A DNA stretch of 64,000 nt from positions 46,342 to 110,341 of the forward strand of contig JBGOEJ010000012.1 in the NCBI GenBank assembly GCA_041446545.1, read 5' to 3'. The notes beneath the pieces were generated by a model that saw only the letters and a program-made list of their open reading frames with translations, had not been told where the DNA came from and ran no database searches. Positions 1 through 9,114 of this stretch are shown piece after piece. The translations under genes were made by a program, and so were the position numbers. The DNA comes from Fervidibacter canadensis. GTDB lineage: Bacteria; Armatimonadota; Fervidibacteria; Fervidibacterales; Fervidibacteraceae. The stretch's first letter is position 1. Each line of letters begins with the position of its first letter.

Positions 1-1753
1 ACAACCCCTCTTCCAAGCCGACGACGAAGACGACAGGAAACTCCAAGCCTTTGGCGCTGTGGGCGGTGATGAGGGTGACGGCATCGCTTTGCCAATTCGT
101 TTCGTCCTGCGGCGACATCAACGCCAGTTGCTCCAAAAAGGCAGGCAGCGCTTGCGCCGCTTTCTGGTCACCAAATTGCCGTTCGGCAGCAGCGACCAAC
201 TGGGCAAGGTTTTCCAACCGCTCTTGCGCCATCAGTTGCCCTTCGGTGCGAACGAGGTAGTCGGCGTAACCGATGGCGTCCACAAGGTGTTGGATGAGTT
301 GCGGGAGCGTTTGCCGTTCCAATTGCGCTCTCAGCGACCACATCAAGTCGCCGAAATTTTTCACCGCCAACCGCGCCCGTGTGTCCAACACCGCCAAAAC
401 TTCGCCGCTCCAAATTGCCTCTAAGATGGGCGTTCGGCGCTGGTGGGCAAACTGGCGCAACCGCTCCACCGTTTTTTCACCGACGCCTCTAAGAGGCACA
501 TTGATGACCCGCAGCAAACTCACCTCGTCGGCAGGGTTGACCAGCAAACGCAAGTAGGCAAGGATGTCCTTCACTTCCTTGCGCTCGTAGAACCTCAAAG
601 CGCCGACGACGCGGTAGGGAATGCCCCAGCGGATGAAGGTTTCCTCAAAGGGACGGGATTGGGCGTTGATGCGATAAATGACGGCGAAATCGCTATAGCG
701 AAACTTCCCTGTCCGAACCCATTCCGTCACGATGCTGCCGACGAAGGCGGCTTCCTCATGGTCATCTTGTGCCCGAAAGAGGACGACAGGGTCACCCCCT
801 TTTCGCACCGCTTGCAATCGCTTTTCGTGGCGGTAACGGTTGTGGCGGATGACATGCCATGCCGTGTCCAAAATCGCTTGCGTGGAGCGGTAGTTGCGCT
901 CTAAAGTGAACACTTGCAAGTCGGGAAAGCGTTGCTTTAGCGAGAGCATCATGCGGACATCCGAACCGCGCCACGAAAAGATGCACTGATCATCGTCGCC
1001 CACGCAAAAGAGGTTTCGGTGTTTGGCAGCCAACAACAAAGCCAGTTCGTGCTGGACGGCATTGACATCCTGATATTCGTCCACCAGCACATGCAAAAAG
1101 CGCGTTTGGTAGTAGTCAGCGACGGAAGGGTGTTCCTGCAACATCTCCAATGCCCGCCAGAGCAAATCGTCAAAGTCAACGGCTTTCGCCTGTCGCAGGG
1201 CCTCCTGATAGCGACGGTAGACCTTGGCGACGACTTGCTCAAAGGGCGTCTCGGCAATCTCGGCGAGTTGGTCGGGGCGAACCATTTGCGTCTTGGCGTC
1301 GCTGATGGCGCTCTGGACGGCGGCGACAGAGTATCGGTCGGTGTCAATGTCCAACTCGCGGAAGATGGCTTTAAGCAAACGGCGTTGGTCGTCCTCGTCG
1401 TAGATGACGAAATCGCTGGGCAAACCGATGACGCTGCCGTGTTGTCGGAGCATGCGGGCGCAAAGGGCGTGGAAAGTGCCCAGCCACATCGCTTCAACGG
1501 CTTTACCGACCAGCGACTCCAGCCGCTGGCGCATCTCGCCGGCGGCTTTGTTGGTGAAGGTGCAGGCAAAGAGGCGATGAGCGGGGATGCGCTTAGCCAG
1601 CAGCAAGTAAGCGATGCGGTAAGTGAGCACCCTAGTCTTGCCACTGCCAGCACCCGCAAAGACCAAAGTGGGACCTTCGGGCGCTGTCACTGCTTCCCGC
1701 TGTCGTTCATCCAACTCGCTCAAAAGGCGTTCCAATGCCGTCATCGCATTCAT
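1..1753 (-). CDS. UvrD/PcrA-type DNA helicase, 3' part cut by window edge
   Basis: Superfamily 1 ATP-dependent 3'-5' DNA helicase of the UvrD/PcrA/Rep group, acting in repair and replication restart. Read on the reverse strand from ATG 1753 (GGGAG about 10 bases upstream) it begins with a Q-motif-like LDERQREAV, then Walker A GAGSGKTRVLT (about residues 31-41), motif II/III VGDDDQCIFSWRG (near 960-1000), ERNYRS (near 890) and motif V TAHSAKGLEF (near 50-80). The frame is open to base 1, so at least 584 residues are present and the C-terminus is missing. It starts 15 bases after the nurA-type gene and is probably co-transcribed with it. An ATG at 1744 is an alternative start. The family is clear; I cannot separate UvrD from PcrA or Rep. 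Confidence 0.93.
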   Translation of the reverse strand, partial: MNAMTALERLLSELDERQREAVTAPEGPTLVFAGAGSGKTRVLTYRIAYLLLAKRIPAHRLFACTFTNKAAGEMRQRLESLVGKAVEAMWLGTFHALCARMLRQHGSVIGLPSDFVIYDEDDQRRLLKAIFRELDIDTDRYSVAAVQSAISDAKTQMVRPDQLAEIAETPFEQVVAKVYRRYQEALRQAKAVDFDDLLWRALEMLQEHPSVADYYQTRFLHVLVDEYQDVNAVQHELALLLAAKHRNLFCVGDDDQCIFSWRGSDVRMMLSLKQRFPDLQVFTLERNYRSTQAILDTAWHVIRHNRYRHEKRLQAVRKGGDPVVLFRAQDDHEEAAFVGSIVTEWVRTGKFRYSDFAVIYRINAQSRPFEETFIRWGIPYRVVGALRFYERKEVKDILAYLRLLVNPADEVSLLRVINVPLRGVGEKTVERLRQFAHQRRTPILEAIWSGEVLAVLDTRARLAVKNFGDLMWSLRAQLERQTLPQLIQHLVDAIGYADYLVRTEGQLMAQERLENLAQLVAAAERQFGDQKAAQALPAFLEQLALMSPQDETNWQSDAVTLITAHSAKGLEFPVVFVVGLEEGL

Positions 1754-1768
1754 CGCTTTCGTCTCCCG

Positions 1769-2941
1769 TCAGATGGTCGGCGTGCGTTTCGCCATGAGTT
1801 TGAGGGTCATGCTGACTTTCATGCCTTGACGGACGAGGGCGGCTTCCAGCATTTCGTAAAACAGTTCCCGCTCGGCGCCTCGCACGATGGCTTGCTCGTG
1901 GGCTTCCGCCAAGGCGACGGGATAGCCTCGCCCCTTTTGGGCTTGGTCGTAGATGACGGCGTGCACCAAGTTGAGCCACTCATCGTTTTCGGCGACCCAC
2001 TGCGGGATTTCCACGCGGGCAATCTCCAAGCCCGCATGCAAGTAGAAAAAGTGGACGCGATGGTCGCCGTATTCGGACAGGATTTGCGAGTTGCTGGCGA
2101 AGAGGGCGGAACGCTCGCCTGGCTTGAGCAACCGCTCAAAGAGTTGGGCATCGGTGACGCCTTCAATGATGGCGCAGGGCGGCGATTCGTTGCGTTGTAG
2201 CCACTCGCATCGGTCGCAGTTAGCGAAAGGGTAGGGACACAAGCCGACCCTCAAGGCGTTGATGACATCGGTGCTGCCGGGGCTGCTGATGTAGCCAGCG
2301 ATAGGGACATTCAATTGGCGCAAAGCATTCATCGCTTTCAGAAAGCGGCTCAAAATCTCGCGGCGGAAATCGGGGGGTTTGCCTTCCAGCGTCCACAAAA
2401 TCAGTGTCCCGTCCACAAGGGCGACGGCGGGGCGCTGCGACCATTGCTGCGCCAACCGCACCAGTTCGCCGATTTCGCGCAAGTGGCGGCGCAAAGCGAC
2501 GACTTCCTCGTTGACCAACACCCGTCGCCCACCCCAGCGATGGTAAAGTTCGTGCTCGCGATAAAACAGGCGGGGACGATTGTTCAGTTGGGGCGAAAGG
2601 TCAAAGCCGTAAGGCAACATGACCGAACCGATGTTGAGCAGGTAGCACATCATCGCCTCATGACGGTCGGGAAAAATTTGCGAGCCATCCGACGCAAAGA
2701 CGAGCCATCGTTCGGGACGGGGTGGGAGCGGAAAAACCTTCGCAGGGGGCATCTGGAAGGCAGCGACAAGCCACGAGGTTTTGCTGCCCGCGATTTTACG
2801 GGCGAGGTGGGGATAACCTGCTGTCCACCTTTTGGCTTCCTGTTCCGCTATGCCGACCCGTTGACCGAAGTCTTGCCGACGACTTACCTGCTCCTGCACC
2901 ATGCTCATCAGTTGCCGCTGCACTTCCGCAAAGTTCAGCAT
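1769..2941 (-). CDS. nurA: NurA-domain 5'-3' nuclease family protein
   Basis: 390-residue NurA-domain protein. The family consists of Mn-dependent nucleases, best known in archaea where NurA works with HerA in DNA end resection. The domain begins with the aspartate motif ASDGSQIFPDRH (about residues 83-94) and has a second acidic motif, ALVDGTLI (about 173-180). A C-terminal histidine-containing stretch (YLHAGLEIARVEIP) matches the late part of the domain. The start ATG has GGTGAGG just upstream. No HerA-like ATPase is in the window; the next gene downstream is the UvrD-type helicase, 15 bases away, so a repair-related pair is plausible by inference. Confidence 0.85.
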   Translation of the reverse strand: MLNFAEVQRQLMSMVQEQVSRRQDFGQRVGIAEQEAKRWTAGYPHLARKIAGSKTSWLVAAFQMPPAKVFPLPPRPERWLVFASDGSQIFPDRHEAMMCYLLNIGSVMLPYGFDLSPQLNNRPRLFYREHELYHRWGGRRVLVNEEVVALRRHLREIGELVRLAQQWSQRPAVALVDGTLILWTLEGKPPDFRREILSRFLKAMNALRQLNVPIAGYISSPGSTDVINALRVGLCPYPFANCDRCEWLQRNESPPCAIIEGVTDAQLFERLLKPGERSALFASNSQILSEYGDHRVHFFYLHAGLEIARVEIPQWVAENDEWLNLVHAVIYDQAQKGRGYPVALAEAHEQAIVRGAERELFYEMLEAALVRQGMKVSMTLKLMAKRTPTI

Positions 2942-2991
2942 CGTCCCTCACCGCCTTTGATTTTGGGTCGGCGAACGAGGGGAAGGAAGCG

Positions 2992-4539
2992 TTAACCCAG
3001 CGACCGACGGAGTTGGGCGGCTTCCACGATGTAGCGGCGCAAACGCTCCTGATCGCTCCCACGCCGCCAAAGATGAAAGATGCTGGATGCCATGTTGCGA
3101 TGCAAATAGTGATGCGTCTCCGTCGGTCCAAACTCCGTGCCTAAAAAGCGTTGGCACCACTCAATGTCTTCTCGCACCATCGCCCAGACCGGCGATTCGC
3201 GTTCTAACAGACGCAGGTTTTCCCGACAAAGGAAATGCCCGGCGCAGGTCAAATCGTCTCGCAAGTGGCGGTAGTAGCGCATCAAGACTTCCGTCAAGCC
3301 CTCTTTCTCGGCATCTCGCAGCGCCCGACCTGTTCCTAAAAATTCGGGCGGGATGCCCAGCGAATAGAAAGTGCCCGTGAAGGTGATGGCTCGCGGCAGG
3401 ACTTTGCCCCTAAGCCCACGCGGGTAGCCGAACAAACCGATGTGCAACATCCGTTCGCGTCGGCGGGGCAACAGCATCGCCAGTTCGTTGACCAATTCCG
3501 CCAAGCCTTCCACGACTTCCTGATAGCGCTCAGTGAAAAGGGCGATGAGGCGTCGGACTTTAGGCTTGTCACCTTCCTGCCAACGGGGCTTTTTGCCCCA
3601 ACGAAACCGCAGCGCCAAATTCAAGTCACGAATGGCGCGCTCCACTTCGGCTTTAGGATGGTCATAGCGGAACGCCGATTGGATAGTGACCGTTCGGATG
3701 CCCTCGTATTCGTCCAGAAAAGTGTCCACATGGAAGGGAGAAAGCCCGCCACGAAAGGGCAAGCAGCCGACGCCGATGATGGGGTAAACGGGGATGCCTG
3801 TCGCCTCCTCAAAATCGGCAAATTCGCACAAGGCTCCTTTCGCCGCTAACACCGCTGTCACGATGCCGCCATTAAGGGCGGGATCAGAACGGGCGATGAA
3901 GGCGCGAAGGTAAGGCGGTTCATCGCCGAACTTTTCAAGGTGCAACCGCAGGTAGTCGTCCAGCAAGGTTTTGGCGTCCAACAGAAGGTCGGGCGTCTCA
4001 ATGAGGGGGATGATTTGCAACCGATAACTCGTGTGGTTGTTGCCGAACATTTGGTGCTCCAATTCGGCAGCCCGCTCAAAACTCTCTTGCAGGTAAATCA
4101 GTTTCCAACCTTCGTCGCACATCGGCAGGATGACCTCAAAGAGGGGCGGGACGAACAAGTTCAAATCACGGGCAAGTTCTTCGGCGGTTAAGATGCTCAT
4201 GTAAGCCCGCGCCAGTCGGTAACCTCGCTCCAGCCAGATGTTGGGCAGGCGGAAAGTTAAGAAGACATCCCGCCCCAATTGCCGTTGCAAGAAGAAGTCA
4301 AAGTGTTCGCTAAAGAGGCGGTCTACGACGGCTTCATCCACGAACTTGCCCTCCCAATCCCACATGTATTCCTCGCAACCCAACTCGGCGAAACTAAGGT
4401 AGCATTCGTGCACTTCATCGTAGGCACTGATGAAGCCGTCGCTGTCAGGCTTCCAAAAAGGTGGTGAAGCGTTGTCGGGATGTTGTGTTGCCATCGTCGC
4501 TGGGATTCGCCGCTCGCTTAGGTAAGCCGACATCGTCAT
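2992..4539 (-). CDS. ppcA: Phosphoenolpyruvate carboxylase, archaeal type
   Basis: 515 residues, the length of the short archaeal-type (PpcA) PEP carboxylases rather than the roughly 900-residue bacterial enzyme. It would carboxylate PEP to oxaloacetate in the cytoplasm, an anaplerotic step. The family's N-terminal signature ATMATQHPDNA is present at about residues 16-26, followed by acidic and histidine-rich blocks of the catalytic core and a C-terminal ETHHYLHRN stretch. Start ATG 4539 follows a GGGGG tract. ATG 4533 has better spacing to that tract and is an equally good start. It lies between the M16 peptidase and the NurA-type gene, all on the reverse strand. Confidence 0.93.
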   Translation of the reverse strand: MTMSAYLSERRIPATMATQHPDNASPPFWKPDSDGFISAYDEVHECYLSFAELGCEEYMWDWEGKFVDEAVVDRLFSEHFDFFLQRQLGRDVFLTFRLPNIWLERGYRLARAYMSILTAEELARDLNLFVPPLFEVILPMCDEGWKLIYLQESFERAAELEHQMFGNNHTSYRLQIIPLIETPDLLLDAKTLLDDYLRLHLEKFGDEPPYLRAFIARSDPALNGGIVTAVLAAKGALCEFADFEEATGIPVYPIIGVGCLPFRGGLSPFHVDTFLDEYEGIRTVTIQSAFRYDHPKAEVERAIRDLNLALRFRWGKKPRWQEGDKPKVRRLIALFTERYQEVVEGLAELVNELAMLLPRRRERMLHIGLFGYPRGLRGKVLPRAITFTGTFYSLGIPPEFLGTGRALRDAEKEGLTEVLMRYYRHLRDDLTCAGHFLCRENLRLLERESPVWAMVREDIEWCQRFLGTEFGPTETHHYLHRNMASSIFHLWRRGSDQERLRRYIVEAAQLRRSLG

Positions 4540-4598
4540 CCCCCTTGCTCAAAAGGGATTGGACGAAGCCTGATAACCCCGCAAAGTTTAGTGCAAAG

Positions 4599-5876
4599 TT
4601 AGTCACTGTTGAGGGTCTCCCACAAAGGCTTGGTCGCTTGCTCGTCCATCGGACCGACAAAGGCGGCGGCAAAAGGGTGTTTTTGAAAAAGTTGGGAAGC
4701 GATGGCTAACACCTCTTCCTCTGTCACTGCCTCTATGCGGTGCAAGATGTCTTCTATCGGGATGGGGCGACCGAAGTAGAGCATCTGTCGTCCCAAGCGC
4801 ATCATCGTGCCCGTGACGCTCTCTTGGGCGGTGACGAGGCTGAGTTTGAGTTGGGTTTTCGCCCGCTCTATTTCGCCGTTGCGCAAGCCTTCCTTTAGGA
4901 GGCGGCGCAATTCGTTACGGATGACCCGAAAAAGTTGAGGCGCTTTCTCAGGGGGGCAACTGCCGCTGATGGCAAAAAAGCCTGCCTGCTTGAAAGCGGC
5001 GGAAAACGAACCGATGGCGTAAGCCAAGCCCCGTCGCTCCCGCACCTCCATGAAAAGGCGGGAACTCGCTCCGCCACCGACGATGATGTCCAATAGAGCG
5101 GCAGGGTAATGGGCAGGGTCAGTGACTGGGAAACTGGGGACGCCGATGGTGAAGTAAAAATGCTCCGTGTTGCGGGCGATGGACCGAAGCCGAGCGAAGG
5201 GCGTCGGCGGAGGGATATCGGGCAAACGGGCGTTGTCAGAACGGCGCCAAGTGCCAAACACCTCATTAACCAAATCAACGAAGGCACTTTCGTGGAAGGC
5301 GCCAGCGGCAGCAATGACCATCCGATGGGGCGTGTAGTGGCGACGCAAAAATTTTAGCAAAGTCGCTCGGCGAAACCGCGCCACCGTTTCCTTCGTCCCC
5401 AAGATGGGGCGACTTAAAGGATGCCCGTCCCAAAGGGCTTCAAAGAAAATTTCGCCGACCAAATCCTCAGGGGTGTCTTCCACGCTTTGGATTTCTGCTA
5501 ACACGACGCTTTTTTCCACTTCAATGTCCTTAGAACGCAGAGACGGTTCGGTCAACAATTCACGGACAAGGTTCAAGCCCCGCCGCAAATGTTCTGGGAG
5601 CACCCGCAAATGAAAGCAAGTCAACTCCTTTTCGGTGAAGGCATCCATGTTGCCTCCCAAGGCATCAATGAGTTGAGCGATGCGGCGTCCTGTGTGGCGG
5701 CGAGTGCCTTTGAAAAGCATGTGCTCCAGAAAGTGGGCTAAACCTGCCTCCTCTTTTCGCTCGTCCTTTGTCCCGACATCCAACCAAATGCCGACGGAAA
5801 CGGTTTGTGCCCAAGGGATGGATTGAGCGACGAGGCGGATGCCGTTGGGTAGGGAGGTGGTGAAAGTCACCGACAT
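4599..5876 (-). CDS. M16 family zinc metallopeptidase
   Basis: About 425 residues, the one-unit size of bacterial processing-peptidase-like M16 proteins (pitrilysin/insulinase clan). The inverted zinc motif HFLEH (HxxEH) lies at about residues 48-52, within AGLAHFLEHMLFKGT, and the distal zinc glutamate is expected in the EVEKSVVLAEI helix about 75 residues later. The C-terminal half (GGGASSRLFMEVRERRGLAYAI) is the usual second M16 domain with the R/Y pair that contacts substrate. I take ATG 5876 because AAAGGAGG lies 8 bases upstream; a TTG nine bases earlier is possible. No signal peptide is seen, so the protein is probably cytoplasmic. The substrate is unknown. In M16 proteins of this kind linked to pnp/rpsO the order is common, and the same grouping is seen here. 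Confidence 0.9.
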   Translation of the reverse strand: MSVTFTTSLPNGIRLVAQSIPWAQTVSVGIWLDVGTKDERKEEAGLAHFLEHMLFKGTRRHTGRRIAQLIDALGGNMDAFTEKELTCFHLRVLPEHLRRGLNLVRELLTEPSLRSKDIEVEKSVVLAEIQSVEDTPEDLVGEIFFEALWDGHPLSRPILGTKETVARFRRATLLKFLRRHYTPHRMVIAAAGAFHESAFVDLVNEVFGTWRRSDNARLPDIPPPTPFARLRSIARNTEHFYFTIGVPSFPVTDPAHYPAALLDIIVGGGASSRLFMEVRERRGLAYAIGSFSAAFKQAGFFAISGSCPPEKAPQLFRVIRNELRRLLKEGLRNGEIERAKTQLKLSLVTAQESVTGTMMRLGRQMLYFGRPIPIEDILHRIEAVTEEEVLAIASQLFQKHPFAAAFVGPMDEQATKPLWETLNSD

Positions 5877-5948
5877 TTTTGTCAACCTCCTTTGAGGGTG
5901 CTCAGAAAGTCATTCCGATTTTCTGTCGCATCGTTGTCGCTGATGGCT

Positions 5949-5994
5949 CGTGGCGGCTGATAACCTGTCGCGGCTAATCGCCGCTTCCAACAGA
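5949..5994. repeat. Palindromic GGCTAAT(A/C)GCC repeat, double copy, intergenic
   Basis: The gap between pnp and the M16 gene (5877-6054) holds two related half-palindromes: GTGGCGGCTGATAACC (from 5950) and GCGGCTAATCGCCGC followed by TTCCAAC (from 5970). It matches similar sites at 12221, 26314, 39529, 43461 and 47343. The flank TTCCAACA shared with the 39529 and 47343 copies gives the repeat a direction. REP-like; function unknown. Confidence 0.6.
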
Positions 5995-6054
5995 CGATTT
6001 TGGGAGGCAAGCAAAAGGGAAAGCGCTCAAGGGTGCTCAAAGGCAAGGCAGAAG

Positions 6055-8256
6055 TTAAGGGGAACTTTGCCCTCGGTCGCGGGGGCGAGGCGGGCGACCA
6101 GAAGAACGGGGCGGGTTTCCGAAACTCCTCGGAGGCGGTGCCGTCGGGCGAGGAGGGAGAGCAGGAGGCGGTCCCAGCAAAACTTTTCGGCTCAATGCAA
6201 TCTTTCCGTCAGGTTCTACACCCAGCACTTTCACTTCCACCTCGTCGCCGACCTTCAAGACATCGCTGACCGAGGAGATGCGTTCGTGGCTGATTTGGGA
6301 GATGTGCAACAAGCCTTCTTTGCCGGGCAGGATTTCCACCAAAGCGCCGAAAGGCAAGATGCGTGTGACCCGTCCCTTGTAAACCTTGCCGACTTCTGGG
6401 TCGGCAGCATACAACCGAACCATCTCTGCCGCCCGCTCTGCCCGTTCCAAATCGGGGCAAGTGATGAACACCGTCCCATCGGGATGGATGTCAATGACGG
6501 CATCGGTCTCCTGTTGGATGTGCTTGATATGTTTGCCGCGCGGACCAATCACTTCGCCGATTTTCTCCGTCGGGATGCGGATGGTGATGACACGGGGGGC
6601 GTGAGGGGAAAGTTCGGGGCGAGGCTTGTCAATGACTTCCGCCATCTTGTCCAAGATGAACAACCGTGCCTCGCGGGCTTGAGCCAGTGCCCGTTCAATC
6701 AAGTCAAAGGAGAGCCCTTTCAATTTCAAGTCCAGTTGGATGGCAGTGATGCCCTCGCGGGTGCCAGCGATTTTGAAATCCATGTCGCCATGAGCGTCTT
6801 CCATGCCTTGAATGTCGGTCAGCAAGACGGCTTTGTCATCGCCCCCCACCAGCCCGATGGAGATGCCTGCGACGGGAGCAAGGATGGGAACGCCCGCATC
6901 CATCAGCGCCAAAGTGCTCCCACACACGGACGCCATTGAAGTGGAGCCGTTAGAACTGAGGACTTCGGAGACCAAGCGAATGGTGTAAGGGAAAGCGTCT
7001 TCGTCGGGGATGACGGCTTCCAAGGCTCGCTCTGCCAACGCTCCGTGCCCGATTTCTCTTCGGGAAGGACCGCGCAAAGGACGCACCTCGCCCGTAGAGT
7101 AAGGCGGGAAGTTGTATTGGTGCATGAAGCGCTTGGTCTCCTCTTCTTCCAAGATGGTCTCAACGAGCATCTCTTCGCTTGTCGCCCCTAAGGTCGCAAT
7201 CGTCAACACCTGCGTTTCGCCTCTTTGGAAAAGCCCAGAACCGTGAGCGCGAGGGGAAACGCCGACGGCGCAGGTGATAGGGCGAATTTCGTCAGGGAGA
7301 CGACCATCGGGACGCATGCCTTCCTGTAAAATCATCGCCCGCACAATCTGATGGACGGCTTCCTCAAAGGATAGAGGCAAGAGGGGGCGCTTCTCTTCGG
7401 GCATCATTTCCGTCAATTCGGCGACGATTTGTTCCTTGAGGGCTTTGAGCCGTTCCTCACGGTCTTCCTTTCGGGCTTGGGTCACTGCCTCACGGATGGC
7501 AGCGCCCCATCGCTCCCGCATCAAAGCGACTTGCTCAGGGTCGGGCAAAAGGGTCACAAAGGGCACTTTCTCTTTGCCGACTTTTTCCCGCAACTCCTCT
7601 TGCATCTCCAGCAAAGGTTGCAAGGCTTGGTGGGCTTTCACGATAGCATCCATCATTAGCCCTTCGGGCACCTGACGCGCTCCCGCTTCAATCATCACGA
7701 CGGCTTCCTTCGTGCCGGCAACGACCAAGTTCAACTGGCTCGCTTCTAAGCGCTTGAAAGGGGGATTGACGACCAGTTCGCCATCCAACAATCCCATCCT
7801 GACGGCGGCGACAGGTCCATCAAAGGGAATGTCCGAGATTGTCAAGGCAGCACTCGCCCCGATCAAGCCCAACAAGTCCAGAGTGTTCTCGTAGTCAAAG
7901 GAGAGGGCAGTGACGATGACTTGGACATCGTTGAGCGCTCCTTTGGGGAAGAGAGGGCGGATGGAGCGGTCAATAAGCCGTGCCGTCAAAATCGCTTGGT
8001 CACTGGGGCGACCTTCCCGACGCAAAAAGCGATGCCCTGGGATGCGCCCCGCCGCATACATGCGCTCCTCAAAATCTACGACCAACGGGAAGAAGTCAAT
8101 ACCAGGGCGCACCTCGGGCGAACGAACGACGGTGACCAGCACCATGCTGTCGCCATAACGGACGACGACGGCGGCATCGGCTTGGGGGGCTAAAACGCCC
8201 GTCTCTATGGAAAGGGTTCTGCCAGCAATTTCCCGTTCAACCGTGATGGCTCTCAT
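6055..8256 (-). CDS. pnp: Polyribonucleotide nucleotidyltransferase (PNPase)
   Basis: Phosphorolytic 3'-5' exoribonuclease of RNA decay. About 733 residues with the full family layout: RNase PH-like domain 1 (EREIAGRTLSIETG to about 220), an alpha-helical linker, RNase PH-like domain 2 (RPDGRLPDEIRPI to about 560, with the DIQGMEDAHGDMDFK active-site stretch), a KH domain (RVITIRIPTEKIGEVIGPRGKHI) and an S1 domain (GKVYKGRVTRILPFGALVEIL). The tail after S1 is a proline/arginine-rich linker. The start at 8256 follows GGAGG by 10 bases; the longer frame to 8307 would run into the upstream pseudogene. It lies downstream of rpsO, the classical rpsO-pnp order. Confidence 0.96.
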   Translation of the reverse strand: MRAITVEREIAGRTLSIETGVLAPQADAAVVVRYGDSMVLVTVVRSPEVRPGIDFFPLVVDFEERMYAAGRIPGHRFLRREGRPSDQAILTARLIDRSIRPLFPKGALNDVQVIVTALSFDYENTLDLLGLIGASAALTISDIPFDGPVAAVRMGLLDGELVVNPPFKRLEASQLNLVVAGTKEAVVMIEAGARQVPEGLMMDAIVKAHQALQPLLEMQEELREKVGKEKVPFVTLLPDPEQVALMRERWGAAIREAVTQARKEDREERLKALKEQIVAELTEMMPEEKRPLLPLSFEEAVHQIVRAMILQEGMRPDGRLPDEIRPITCAVGVSPRAHGSGLFQRGETQVLTIATLGATSEEMLVETILEEEETKRFMHQYNFPPYSTGEVRPLRGPSRREIGHGALAERALEAVIPDEDAFPYTIRLVSEVLSSNGSTSMASVCGSTLALMDAGVPILAPVAGISIGLVGGDDKAVLLTDIQGMEDAHGDMDFKIAGTREGITAIQLDLKLKGLSFDLIERALAQAREARLFILDKMAEVIDKPRPELSPHAPRVITIRIPTEKIGEVIGPRGKHIKHIQQETDAVIDIHPDGTVFITCPDLERAERAAEMVRLYAADPEVGKVYKGRVTRILPFGALVEILPGKEGLLHISQISHERISSVSDVLKVGDEVEVKVLGVEPDGKIALSRKVLLGPPPALPPRPTAPPPRSFGNPPRSSGRPPRPRDRGQSSP

Positions 8257-8287
8257 CCTCCAAACGCCTCCGTTAGGTGATGTCGGC

Positions 8288-8652
8288 TTATCCTTCTTCG
8301 GGCTCAATACCTAACGCTCGCAAACGCTGGGCGAGCCGTTCCGCCCGTTGTCGTTCCCGCTCCGCCCTTTGGCGCTCCCGTTCCAATTGCTCTCGCATTT
8401 CCCTCAACTGCTCCCGCAATTCGCTGTAGGGCAGGATGCGCTCGCCTTCAAGGGTGTAAAGCACCAAATCCTTGCCCTCCAAGGTGAACCGAACTTTGCG
8501 GCGACGAAAACATTCGGGTCGTCGCGAAAGATGCCCGAAAGGGCATCGTAGATGGAAACGATGTAACGGGCTTGGAGCGTGTTATCTGCCATCGGTTTCC
8601 CATCGCTTTCGGGATAGAGGATGGGCTTGACTTCCTTTTGGGCACTCATCAT
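8288..8652 (-). pseudogene. Uma2-family (PD-(D/E)XK-like) endonuclease remnant, internal deletion
   Basis: Reading from ATG 8652 (GGGAG upstream) gives an intact Uma2-type N-terminus (YPESDGKPMADNTLQARYIV ... DDPNVFVAA). At about 8495-8505 the frame shifts, and a different frame supplies the family's C-terminus: VRFTLEGKDLVLYTLEG followed by an E/R/Q-rich coiled coil (residues ERERQRAERERQRAE and a RALGIEP-like end). The middle of the domain, about 100 residues including the nuclease core, is absent. So this is a deletion remnant, not an active enzyme. It sits between rpsO and pnp and would be transcribed with them. The 64-residue C-terminal frame (8288-8482) alone could still be translated. 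Confidence 0.75.
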
Positions 8653-8686
8653 GTCATCTCCCTTTCCGCCTTCGGATAGGACAGGT

Positions 8687-9046
8687 TCAATTGGCGGCAA
8701 TTTCCTGAGTTTGTTGGGCTTGCTGCTCTTGTTGTGCTTGCTCGGCAGCCCGAGCGGCTGCCCGCAAAGCGCCAAAGATGTCGCGGATGCCCAGCGCTTC
8801 AATGACTTCCTTGTAGCGGTTCAGGTTGACACGCGCCAAATAGCGCAACAGGCGGCGGCGTTTCCCGTGCAGCAACAACAAACCTCGTCGGGAGTGCTTG
8901 TCCTTTTTGTGCACCCGCAGGTGCTCCGCTAAGCGGTTGATGCGTTCGGTCAAAAGGGCGATTTGCACTTCGGGCGAACCCGTGTCATCGGGTGTCCGTT
9001 GCCATCGGCGGATGATTTCCTGCTTGCGGTCCTTCTCCAAAGCCAT
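8687..9046 (-). CDS. rpsO: 30S ribosomal protein S15 with C-terminal extension
   Basis: Small-subunit protein S15, which binds 16S rRNA early in assembly. The first 88 residues or so match the family closely (DTGSPEVQIALLTERI, HKKDKHSRRGLLLL, KRRRLLRYL). The protein is 119 residues, about 30 longer than usual; the extra tail is rich in Ala and Gln (ARAAEQAQQEQQAQQTQE) and probably flexible. The start ATG has GAGGTGAG 8-9 bases upstream. Upstream of pnp, the conserved order, but with a decayed Uma2 gene in between. Confidence 0.96.
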   Translation of the reverse strand: MALEKDRKQEIIRRWQRTPDDTGSPEVQIALLTERINRLAEHLRVHKKDKHSRRGLLLLHGKRRRLLRYLARVNLNRYKEVIEALGIRDIFGALRAAARAAEQAQQEQQAQQTQEIAAN

Positions 9047-9114
9047 CGTCGGCGCTCACCTCATGCTCCGTTGTTATTGGGATAGGGCAAGAAAAAGTTT
9101 GACACGAAGTCTTG

